From NCBI GenBank assembly GCA_009924765.1, contig RFQW01000147.1:1-5192 (forward strand): a DNA stretch of 5,192 bases. The letters run 5' to 3'. This DNA is from Planctomycetota bacterium (GTDB lineage Bacteria > Planctomycetota > Phycisphaerae > Phycisphaerales > SM1A02). The translations under genes were made by a program, and so were the position numbers. The stretch's first letter is position 1. Every line of letters starts with the position of its first letter. The notes beneath the pieces were generated by a model. That model had not been told where the DNA came from and made no database searches. It worked only from the letters and a program-made list of their open reading frames with translations. Below, in pieces: positions 1 through 5,192 of this stretch.

Positions 1-467
1 GCGCCTGCCACCGCATGCCCCGATCGCTGCGCGCGCAGCGCCTCGCGCGCCTCGATGATGCGATTGCGGAATTCGTGCGCATCGATGATGCCGGTCAGGT
101 GCATGTCGTGCGCCTGCCCAGCGCTGTGGCCGGCGGTCTCGAACTTCAGCGTGCTCAGGTGAAAGTGGCGCAGCAGGGGGCCCTCGATGAAGGTGACGTC
201 CTGGATGTTCTCCAGCGGGATCGTCTTCTCCACTTGGAACAGGATGCCCTTGCGGAAGCGCAGCGTGCGATCGCCCAGCTCGCACTGCAGCAGGTCGAAG
301 TAGTGGCGTGCCCACCACTGGCCCACGCCGCAGAACCAGATCAACGCCAGCGGCAGGCCGATGATGGACAGCGCCATCGAGAGGCCGATGGTCACCACCA
401 GATAGGAACGGATGAGCGGGTTGAACTGCGCGTTTGCGGGCGCTGCATCAGGCTTCGAGGCATGCAT
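1..467 (-). CDS. PH domain-containing (bPH2/DUF304, YdbS-like) membrane protein, 3' end outside the window
   Basis: The first 155 residues are visible and the gene runs off the left edge of the window with no stop. Residues 1-18 are a polar N-terminus. Residues about 20-47 form one or two hydrophobic helices (a hairpin around IIGLPLALIW), followed by an aromatic WWARHYF stretch. From about residue 60 comes a bacterial PH-like fold: CELGDRTLRFRKGILFQVEK, then IPLENIQDVTF, then GPLLRHFHLSTLKFETAG. This is the usual order in DUF304/bPH2 proteins such as YdbS. The family is poorly understood; its members are membrane proteins sometimes tied to envelope stress, and I cannot assign a reaction. ATG 467 is chosen because an in-frame TAG lies at 480-482 with no start codon between. 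No Shine-Dalgarno is visible upstream. The gene follows the patatin gene by 49 bp in the same direction and may be co-transcribed. Family call fairly sure, role unknown. Confidence 0.8.
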   Translation of the reverse strand, partial: MHASKPDAAPANAQFNPLIRSYLVVTIGLSMALSIIGLPLALIWFCGVGQWWARHYFDLLQCELGDRTLRFRKGILFQVEKTIPLENIQDVTFIEGPLLRHFHLSTLKFETAGHSAGQAHDMHLTGIIDAHEFRNRIIEAREALRAQRSGHAVAG

Positions 468-516
468 GGTCGCGACAGGCTAGCACTGGCGCGAACAGCG
501 CGGCCCGTGCCTCGGC

Positions 517-1788
517 TCACGGCGACTCAGCGTGCCACGAGTTCGGATCCGCGCCCATGCGTTGGCCGAGATCTGAAAGTGATCGCATGGTGTTCGCGTT
601 GAAGTGTGCGGCATCCGGATCGGGCGGCATCCACGTGGGCGGCACCGCGACCCATCGCACCTCGCACTCGCCGTCGCCGCGCAGTCGGTTCACCTCGGCG
701 AACAGGAACAGGTGCCGAAGCGTGAGTTCGGTGAACGAGCGCGTGGCGATCTTGAGGCTGCGCATCGCGATGGACAGCCATTTGGGCTGCACGGTCATCG
801 CCGGGGCCTTCAGGTACTCGTTCATGATCACCCAGTAGCGGATCTTCGGAATCGGCGCGTCGGGATAGCGCTTCTTCCACATGGCGCCGAAGGTCTCGCC
901 CTTGCCCAGCACGCCGTCGTAGAAGCCGTAGAAGATGTTGCCGGTGAGCACGCCGTCGACGAGCAGGTCGTCCTCGATCAGCTGTGGGGCGAACACGCCA
1001 GGCACGGCGCTTGTGGCGAGCAGCACGTGCCTGAGTGGCTCGATGTCTCCCGTCTGCACCGCCTTGCGGGCGATCGCCACGCAGTCGAACCTGTGCGATG
1101 CGGCTTCGTCGGCGTCGGTGGCCTGAATCAGCAGTTGGCGCCCCGAGGCGCCGGCATCGACGATCCGCTGCGCGAACGGCAGATCGATGTAGGCATCGAT
1201 CTCCCGCTCCAGCCCGGGAATGTGGGCCAGACTCGCGTTGTCCGGGTGGAAGAACAGCATGCCGCGCGGCATCACCCAGTCGGGCTTGGGACTTCGGAAC
1301 ACCGCGTCGATCGCTTCGTCATCGTTCGTGGTGCCAAGAAACGCGGCCGGCGCGATGAAGCCACCGGTGCTCACGCCCGAAACGCCCTCGAAGGCGGGGC
1401 GCGCAAGCGGTCCGGGCGGCGCCTTCGACCAGCCGCGCAGGAACCCCGAGGCGAACGCGCCCATGTCGCCGCCGCCAGACAGGATCAGGAAGTCGACGGT
1501 GTAGTCGGGGTTGCGCGCCTGAATGGCGTGCACGGATTCGACCAGCCGCTCTCGATCCGCCAGACTCTGCTGCAGCGCCTCCTGAAAGTGTTGCGCGCGT
1601 TCCAGCAGCAATTCGGCGTTGTCCTCCGGTTCGCGATCGGGCATGCGCCCTGGCGGCGTGTGCCAGGCGTACAGCAGCGCCAATCCGAGCGCGAGGGCCA
1701 TGCACGCCGCGCCGCTCACGAAGATCACGGCGGTGAAACGCCATGGCACGGAACGGAGCATGGAGATGGCGCGAGAGTGCGACTTCAT
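517..1788 (-). CDS. Membrane-anchored patatin-like phospholipase (serine acyl hydrolase)
   Basis: This is a 423-residue protein. A basic N-terminus (K2, R6, R12, R17) precedes one hydrophobic helix at about 19-43, then a charged, probably helical linker (about 50-95), then a patatin domain from about residue 97. The hallmarks are all present: the glycine-rich oxyanion loop SGGGDMG (GGG at 105-107), the nucleophile elbow GVSTG with Ser140, and the dyad Asp in LLVDG (Asp278). Patatins use a Ser-Asp dyad to cleave acyl esters of phospholipids or other lipids. The positive-inside rule would put the catalytic domain outside the cytoplasm, which is inference. Start: the frame is open to a TTG at 1860, but that would overlap the acetyltransferase gene and add a non-hydrophobic leader, so ATG 1788 is preferred. 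ATG 1761 is also possible; none has a clear Shine-Dalgarno. It lies 49 bp after the GNAT gene. Fold and catalytic residues are secure; substrate unknown. Confidence 0.9.
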   Translation of the reverse strand: MKSHSRAISMLRSVPWRFTAVIFVSGAACMALALGLALLYAWHTPPGRMPDREPEDNAELLLERAQHFQEALQQSLADRERLVESVHAIQARNPDYTVDFLILSGGGDMGAFASGFLRGWSKAPPGPLARPAFEGVSGVSTGGFIAPAAFLGTTNDDEAIDAVFRSPKPDWVMPRGMLFFHPDNASLAHIPGLEREIDAYIDLPFAQRIVDAGASGRQLLIQATDADEAASHRFDCVAIARKAVQTGDIEPLRHVLLATSAVPGVFAPQLIEDDLLVDGVLTGNIFYGFYDGVLGKGETFGAMWKKRYPDAPIPKIRYWVIMNEYLKAPAMTVQPKWLSIAMRSLKIATRSFTELTLRHLFLFAEVNRLRGDGECEVRWVAVPPTWMPPDPDAAHFNANTMRSLSDLGQRMGADPNSWHAESP

Positions 1789-1837
1789 TGGCGGGAACCC
1801 ATATGGAAGGTAGCAGCAACGCGGGCGGAAACCTTGC

Positions 1838-2359
1838 TCAAGCACCCATCGCCAGCCCAAGGATCGTCACGCTGCGGCGGATGCCGCGCATGTCGCAGGC
1901 TTCCGGCAGGCGGCCCCACGGACTGAATCCTCGCGATCGGAACAGTCGCAGGCTGGGTTCATTGTGCGCGAAGCAGATGGCCAGGATGCGATCGATGCCG
2001 CACTCGGGCGCGCGCGCCAGCAGTGCATCCAGCATGCGCTGGCCAACGCCGCGACCTGCGGCGGCAGGTGCCACATACACGCTGATCTCGGCGCAGGGCG
2101 CGTACGCCGCGCGCGGCTTGAAGTCGGAGAAGCTGCCCCACGCGATCACGGTTCCGGCGTCGTCCGTCGCCACCAGCACGGGGCGGCGTCGCAGATCGCG
2201 ATCTCGCCACCACGCCTGGCGCGCCTCTGGGGTCTGCGGCGTGAGGTCGGCAGTGGCCATGCCCGAAGGGATGGACGCGTTGTAGATCTCGCGAATCGCC
2301 TCGAGATCATGCTCGAGCGCCTCGCGGATGTCGATTTGTGCGTGCGGCGAAGGCTGCAT
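1838..2359 (-). CDS. GNAT N-acetyltransferase, phosphinothricin/methionine-sulfone acetyltransferase-like (YncA/MnaT/PAT type)
   Basis: This 173-residue protein is of normal length for single-domain GNAT enzymes. They transfer acetyl from acetyl-CoA to an amine and act in the cytoplasm. It starts with IDIREALEHDLEAIREIYNA, typical of the PAT/MnaT subgroup, whose known substrates are phosphinothricin, methionine sulfone/sulfoximine and related amino acids. Beta-4 is CAEISVYV, followed by the acetyl-CoA pyrophosphate loop AAGRGVGQRML (RGVG at 103-106), and the C-terminal half has HNEPSLRLFRSRGF (from residue 132). In the Q/R-x-x-G-x-G/A motif the first position is Ala101 instead of Gln/Arg. ATG 2359 is chosen because it sits just upstream of the first beta strand and leaves an 11-bp gap to the regulator gene; a GTG at 2476 would lie deep inside that gene. 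No Shine-Dalgarno is seen, so translational coupling to the regulator is plausible. The exact substrate is not predictable; a protein or metabolite amine is also possible. Confidence 0.9.
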   Translation of the reverse strand: MQPSPHAQIDIREALEHDLEAIREIYNASIPSGMATADLTPQTPEARQAWWRDRDLRRRPVLVATDDAGTVIAWGSFSDFKPRAAYAPCAEISVYVAPAAAGRGVGQRMLDALLARAPECGIDRILAICFAHNEPSLRLFRSRGFSPWGRLPEACDMRGIRRSVTILGLAMGA

Positions 2360-2370
2360 GAGGCGGTCGG

Positions 2371-3441
2371 TCAGGCGTACAGCCGGCGCGTGGCTTCCAG
2401 TTCGCGCGCCACCAGCGCCTGCAGTTCGGGTGGCGAGATCACGCGCGCGTGCGAACCCATCTGCAGGATCCACCACAGGATCTCGTCGTAGCCGTTCACC
2501 GTGGCCGTGAAGCGCACGCCGCCGTCAGGCAGCGCTTCCGTGGTCTGCGTGCTGTGCCACATCGTTTCGACGATGTTCTTGCTGAACAGCTTGTCGAATT
2601 CCACGACCACCTTCAGCTGCTGGTCCCGGTTGGCGTCCTTGCTGAAAAGCTCCCACGCGCCGCGCAGATGCGTGTCCAGCTCGAAGTCGGTGGGGGCCTT
2701 GAAGGCGGTGGTGCTGGTGGCGGTGCGCTCGATGCGTGCCAGCTTGAACTGCCGCAGTTCGCCCTTGCTCTTGCCGTCAAGCACCTTGCCGAGCAGGTAC
2801 CAGCTTCGCTTGGCGTGGAACAGGCACACGGGGCCAACCAGCCGCGCTGGAGCCGCCTTGCGCGCCTTGCCTGGTGCCGCGTCGGGACGCGCGACTTCGT
2901 CGATCGTCGAATACGAGATGCTGACCGCCTGGCCCTTCAGGTGCGCCTCCACGATGCGGGCGAAGGCTTCGGTCTGCTGTTCGGTGATGCGCGTGGGTTG
3001 GTGGCGCAGCTGGATGAAGCGGCGCAGTTGGCGCACGTTGGCTTCGTCGGCCGGATTCAGCAGGCGCTCGGTCTGCTTGGCTGCGCGCGAGGCGTCGCGG
3101 CGGGCGATGCTCAGCATGCCGCCCGTGAGTTTCTCGAGCACCACCACGCCCGCGATCGCTTCCTGCAGCTCGGGGCGCTCGGGCATGTGGCCATCGGGTG
3201 CGCTGCGGCCGTTCACCAGCCCGCGCATGGACACGATGTTCTTCTTCCACCAGGTGGGGTCGCCTTTCTGGATGGCCTGCAGGTCCCGTCGCGCGGTGCG
3301 CAGGCCGAAGCCGAAGCGATCGCAGATCCAGTTGACCAGATCGCCCTGACCTTGCTCGGCCGCGAGCCGAATCTCCATGTGGCGGTCGGCCACGGCCTTC
3401 TGCGTTGATCGAACCCCGCGCTTGCGCTTGCTTGTGCTCAT
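2371..3441 (-). CDS. WYL-domain HTH transcriptional regulator
   Basis: This is a 356-residue protein with three parts. Residues about 20-58 form a winged-helix/DeoR-like HTH, with likely recognition helix GFGLRTARRDLQAI. Residues about 165-250 form the WYL domain, with the literal motif SWYLLG (W214-Y215-L216) followed by RQFKLARIE, the usual F-x-L-x-R-I signature. The C-terminal part (about 274-356) is a WCX-type extension (LKVVVEFDKLF, then GYDEILWWILQMGSHARV). WYL proteins are usually homodimeric DNA-binding regulators that sense a ligand, often a nucleic acid, in stress, DNA-damage or phage-defence settings. The basic start SKRKR probably aids DNA contact. ATG 3441 is supported by GGAGG seven bases upstream. 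It is the first gene of the regulator-GNAT-patatin-PH run, and the palindrome and direct repeats ahead of it suggest autoregulation, which is inference. Whether it represses or activates is unknown. Confidence 0.92.
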   Translation of the reverse strand: MSTSKRKRGVRSTQKAVADRHMEIRLAAEQGQGDLVNWICDRFGFGLRTARRDLQAIQKGDPTWWKKNIVSMRGLVNGRSAPDGHMPERPELQEAIAGVVVLEKLTGGMLSIARRDASRAAKQTERLLNPADEANVRQLRRFIQLRHQPTRITEQQTEAFARIVEAHLKGQAVSISYSTIDEVARPDAAPGKARKAAPARLVGPVCLFHAKRSWYLLGKVLDGKSKGELRQFKLARIERTATSTTAFKAPTDFELDTHLRGAWELFSKDANRDQQLKVVVEFDKLFSKNIVETMWHSTQTTEALPDGGVRFTATVNGYDEILWWILQMGSHARVISPPELQALVARELEATRRLYA

Positions 3442-3448
3442 GCGACAA

Positions 3449-3453
3449 CCTCC
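3449..3453 (-). promoter_or_regulatory. Shine-Dalgarno site of the WYL regulator gene
   Basis: GGAGG on the minus strand lies seven bases before ATG 3441. This is ideal spacing and fixes the start of the regulator. The three genes downstream show no comparable site. Confidence 0.85.
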
Positions 3454-3521
3454 GTGCGCGCGAGTCTATGGGCGCGTGGGGTCGGTGCGGCCGCGGGTTG
3501 TGGAGCAATCCGGAAGGGCTC

Positions 3522-3544
3522 GGGGCCGACATCATGTCAGCCCC
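3522..3544. repeat. 23-bp near-perfect palindrome, candidate operator or hairpin
   Basis: On the plus strand the arms are GGGGCCGACAT (3522-3532) and ATGTCAGCCCC (3534-3544), with a single central C at 3533. Ten of eleven positions are complementary; the exception is 3527 against 3539, which becomes a G-U pair in minus-strand RNA. The core GACAT-n-ATGTC is exact. The site is 81-103 bp upstream of the WYL regulator's start codon and 39 bp past the batE-like stop. An 11-bp half-site separation of this kind suits a dimeric HTH protein, so an operator for the neighbouring WYL regulator is the most attractive reading. As RNA it could fold into a nine-pair stem with a five-base loop, but no U-run follows on either strand, so a standard intrinsic terminator is not supported. 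The symmetry is seen directly; the function is inferred. Confidence 0.6.
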
Positions 3545-3548
3545 ACGG

Positions 3549-3566
3549 GGACACACTTTGGACACA
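3549..3566. repeat. Tandem GGACACA direct repeat, 11-bp period
   Basis: GGACACA occurs at 3549-3555 and again at 3560-3566, separated by CTTT, so the copies are one DNA helical turn apart. The pair lies just beyond the 23-bp palindrome, in the gap between the batE-like gene and the WYL regulator gene. One-turn spacing is what a protein binding the same face of DNA twice would need, but two short copies can also arise by chance. Function unknown. Confidence 0.4.
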
Positions 3567-3582
3567 TCCGGCGCGCGGTGCC

Positions 3583-4395
3583 TCAGGCCGTGCTGGCCTG
3601 CAAGGCCTTGATCCAGCCGCTCTTGCCGTCCGGCAGGCGGATCTGGATCCAGCCGGGCCGCTCTTCCAGCACGCGGAATTCCACACCCTGGGAGAGAGGC
3701 TGCGTGAAGGCGGGCTCGAAGCCATCGCCGTTGCCCTTGCGCACCACCACGCCGTCGGCCACGGTGACGCCCTGCGGACGCCACGCCGGCGCGGCGATGT
3801 CCACGCCCACGGTGGCCGTGAGGATGGCGCCCAGAATGCCGAGCATCCACGCGGCAGGCACGGCCACGCGCTGCATTCGCCCTGCAAGCAGCGCCGGGGC
3901 CAGCAAGCGCACGATCACGATGCCCCATGCAGTCAGCCACATGCAGATGGCAAGCGTGAAGCGACTCTTCTGCGGCAGCAGGTGCCACCATCCAGCCACA
4001 TCCTCGAGCAGCAGTCCGTTGCCGCGATCGAAGCGATCCTTCACCAGGGAGCGGGCATGCGCAAGGTTGGCTTGCAGACGACTGTCGCCAGGCATCAGGC
4101 GCTGCGCCTTCAGGTAGTTGCCGATGGCCGCGCCGGTCTGCCCAAGCTGCATCTGTGCGTTGCCCAGGTTGTAGAGCAGGGGTCCGTTCACGGCGCCTTG
4201 ATCCACCAGCTCACCGAAGCCCTTCGCAGCCTTCTCGAACGCGGCGTTCGCTGCGGTGGCGTTGGTGCGCTGCAGTTCCACGCCACGGTCGTAACTGGCC
4301 TGTGCATCGGCAAGTGCGCCGGCATCGTCGGCCGCTGAAGCGCGCGGCGTGACAAGCGCCATGCAGGCGAGCAGGATGGCCAGGAAATGCTTCAC
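3583..4395 (-). CDS. batE: BatE-like TPR/SH3 membrane protein of the aerotolerance (Bat) operon
   Basis: This 270-residue protein starts with GTG. It has a signal peptide (VKHFLAILLACMAL, likely cut after ASA at 19-21). A TPR region follows, with its clearest unit at about 72-115 (LLYNLGNAQMQLGQTGAAI). Two hydrophobic helices lie at about 146-170 and 177-200, and a C-terminal bacterial SH3-like domain at about 208-266 (VVVRKG, then GWIQIRLPDGKSGWIKAL). This domain order matches BatE-type proteins, which pair with BatD and the VWA proteins BatA/BatB. They are thought to form an envelope complex under a MoxR ATPase, linked to oxygen or stress tolerance; the molecular role is not settled. GTG 4395 is chosen over an upstream in-frame start at 4437 because it overlaps the batD-like stop as GTGA, has GAGGAGG seven bases upstream and gives a clean signal peptide. 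BatE call good, not certain, since BatB/BatC/BatE TPR proteins blur together. Confidence 0.8.
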   Translation of the reverse strand: MKHFLAILLACMALVTPRASAADDAGALADAQASYDRGVELQRTNATAANAAFEKAAKGFGELVDQGAVNGPLLYNLGNAQMQLGQTGAAIGNYLKAQRLMPGDSRLQANLAHARSLVKDRFDRGNGLLLEDVAGWWHLLPQKSRFTLAICMWLTAWGIVIVRLLAPALLAGRMQRVAVPAAWMLGILGAILTATVGVDIAAPAWRPQGVTVADGVVVRKGNGDGFEPAFTQPLSQGVEFRVLEERPGWIQIRLPDGKSGWIKALQASTA

Positions 4396-5192
4396 GACGC
4401 GACCTCCTCGAGCACATCGGCCTTCCGGCGCTTCCACGACAGTCGATCAAGCTTGTGCAGCAAGGCTTCGGCATCGCGCCGCGCATTGGTCGCGTCGCCG
4501 CCACGATCTGGCGCGAAGGCGGCGCGTTCACCGGTTGACAGGAGCCCGTCCAGCGTCTGGCGCAGCTGATCATCGGCACCTGCCTGCACGGCCAACTGCA
4601 CGGCCTGGCCGCGGGTGATGGTGCCCGCCGCGTGGCTGGTTCGATCGGCGATGTAGTTGCACATGGCTGTGGCAACGGCCGCGGCATCGGAGGCGTGCGC
4701 GACGGCTTCGCGCGCGTTTCGCAGCGCTCCCAGGGCGCGGGCAAGACCGCCATCCATCAGCAATGCGTCGCGGCGACGGCGAACGACAAGCGCCAGCAGC
4801 GCGAGCGCAGGCGGCACCAGCAGCAGTGACACGGCGCCCGCGCCGACACGCAGCCGCTGATCCTGCAGCAGGTCGCCAGTGGGGGCGGCGTTCGCGAGCA
4901 GTCCGCCCTCGACTTCGGTGAGGGTGGTGGCGGAAGGCTTGGCCGCGGCTGTGGCGCTGCGCTCGATGCGGTCGCCGCCCAGACGCTCGGCGGGACTCAC
5001 CCGGATGTCGATCGGCTGCGTGCGCGCCACGGCGTACTGCCCTCGCTGCGGATCGAAGTAGGTGAACTCGATCGGCGGGATCTGCTTCACATCGATGCTG
5101 GTGGGGCGGACCGTCTGCGTGAAGGTCTTCACGCTGCCATCCACCGTGCCGGCCAGGGGATCGCTCGGCACGCGGAAACCGCCACCGAGCGA
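4392..5192 (-). CDS. batD: BatD-like protein (oxygen tolerance family), C-terminal 266 residues; N-terminus outside the window
   Basis: The frame is open from the right edge of the window to a TGA at 4392-4394, so only the C-terminal part is seen. Visible residues about 12-60 are an extracytoplasmic beta-rich segment with the BatD-typical run of FTQTVRP, DVKQIPPIEFTYFDP and an IDIRV strand, which normally closes the last Ig-like repeat. A low-complexity Ala-rich linker leads to one membrane helix at about 116-137, then RRRRD, which sets the inside of the membrane. About 130 residues of helical cytoplasmic tail follow, ending in SWKRRKADVLEEVAS. BatD is a large membrane protein encoded with VWA proteins and TPR partners; its precise action is not known. 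The apparent GTG start at 5171 is internal to the true gene. The 4-nt overlap with the batE-like gene indicates one operon. The tail has no motif I can assign. Confidence 0.82.
   Translation of the reverse strand, partial: SLGGGFRVPSDPLAGTVDGSVKTFTQTVRPTSIDVKQIPPIEFTYFDPQRGQYAVARTQPIDIRVSPAERLGGDRIERSATAAAKPSATTLTEVEGGLLANAAPTGDLLQDQRLRVGAGAVSLLLVPPALALLALVVRRRRDALLMDGGLARALGALRNAREAVAHASDAAAVATAMCNYIADRTSHAAGTITRGQAVQLAVQAGADDQLRQTLDGLLSTGERAAFAPDRGGDATNARRDAEALLHKLDRLSWKRRKADVLEEVAS
4403..4409 (-). promoter_or_regulatory. Shine-Dalgarno site of the batE-like gene
   Basis: GAGGAGG on the minus strand lies seven bases before GTG 4395, inside the last codons of the batD-like gene. With the GTGA overlap it decides the start and points to translational coupling. 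Confidence 0.85.

Noticed and set aside
15..602. Plus-strand open frame of 195 codons over the PH-domain gene
   Set aside because: The minus strand encodes a convincing DUF304-type protein here; the plus frame is open only because of base composition.
517..1788. Patatin as a CapV-type CBASS effector
   Set aside because: No CD-NTase (cyclase) or Cap2/Cap3 gene is visible, and the protein has a membrane anchor that CapV proteins lack as far as I know.
1789..1860. N-terminal extension of the patatin from a TTG start at 1860
   Set aside because: It would overlap the GNAT gene by 23 bp, uses a rare start with no ribosome-binding site, and adds a Cys/aromatic-rich leader unlike a signal sequence.
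604..1926. Long plus-strand open frame (440 codons) antisense to the patatin gene
   Set aside because: Its product is rich in His, Arg, Gly and Val with no recognisable domain, and it mirrors a gene with intact catalytic motifs. It is a typical high-GC shadow.
2449..3408. Plus-strand open frame of 319 codons antisense to the WYL regulator, and another at 2501-3349
   Set aside because: Composition is shadow-like and no motif is seen; the opposite strand carries a clear HTH-WYL-WCX protein with a ribosome-binding site.
3522..3544. Palindrome as a standard rho-independent terminator
   Set aside because: The stem is GC-rich, but no run of T follows on either strand. The adjoining CCCCACGGGG at 3541-3550 leaves only a two-base loop and is not a realistic hairpin.
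3454..4338. Plus-strand open frame of 294 codons across the intergenic gap and batE
   Set aside because: It is antisense to a well-supported TPR/SH3 protein, and its sequence is repetitive His/Arg/Ala/Gly with no domain.
4363..4395. BatE-like N-terminus as a lipoprotein signal (LLAC)
   Set aside because: The Cys is only the eleventh residue, too early for a normal lipoprotein signal, and a better signal-peptidase I site (ASA) follows at residues 19-21.

Overview
The window is a compact, high-GC (roughly 65% by eye) bacterial segment. All six recognisable genes lie on the minus strand, so in transcription order the window is read from its right end to its left. I see no rRNA, tRNA, CRISPR array, insertion sequence or integrase. 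Envelope features (a BatD/BatE pair, a membrane-anchored patatin and a membrane PH-domain protein) point to a Gram-negative or otherwise diderm bacterium. The BatD C-terminal sequence reminds me of planctomycete (Phycisphaerae-like) homologues, but this is from memory, and the PH-domain protein also recalls gammaproteobacterial and Bacteroidetes proteins. The lineage is therefore unresolved.

Right part (3583-5192): the end of a Bat (Bacteroides aerotolerance) operon. The C-terminal 266 residues of a BatD-like protein are followed, with a 4-nt GTGA stop/start overlap and a strong GAGGAGG ribosome-binding site, by a BatE-like protein (signal peptide, TPR, two membrane helices, SH3-like domain). 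The two are almost certainly translationally coupled. They probably act with von Willebrand-A BatA/BatB proteins and a MoxR ATPase encoded upstream, beyond the window.

Middle (3442-3582): a 141-bp intergenic stretch, the only sizeable non-coding DNA here. It holds a 23-bp near-perfect palindrome and, right next to it, a 7-bp direct repeat with an 11-bp period. These are plausible operator sites for the regulator gene that follows, though part of the palindrome could also act as a weak transcription-end hairpin.

Left part (1-3441): a tight run of four genes that may form one transcript. They are a WYL-domain HTH regulator, a GNAT acetyltransferase of the phosphinothricin/methionine-sulfone acetyltransferase (YncA/MnaT-like) type 11 bp downstream, a membrane-anchored patatin-like serine hydrolase 49 bp further on, and the start of a bacterial PH-domain (DUF304/YdbS-like) membrane protein after another 49 bp. 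The first gene of this run has a good Shine-Dalgarno sequence and the other three have none that I can see. Whether regulator, acetyltransferase and lipase form a functional unit is open. The cluster is suggestive, but nothing in the sequence proves a new system.
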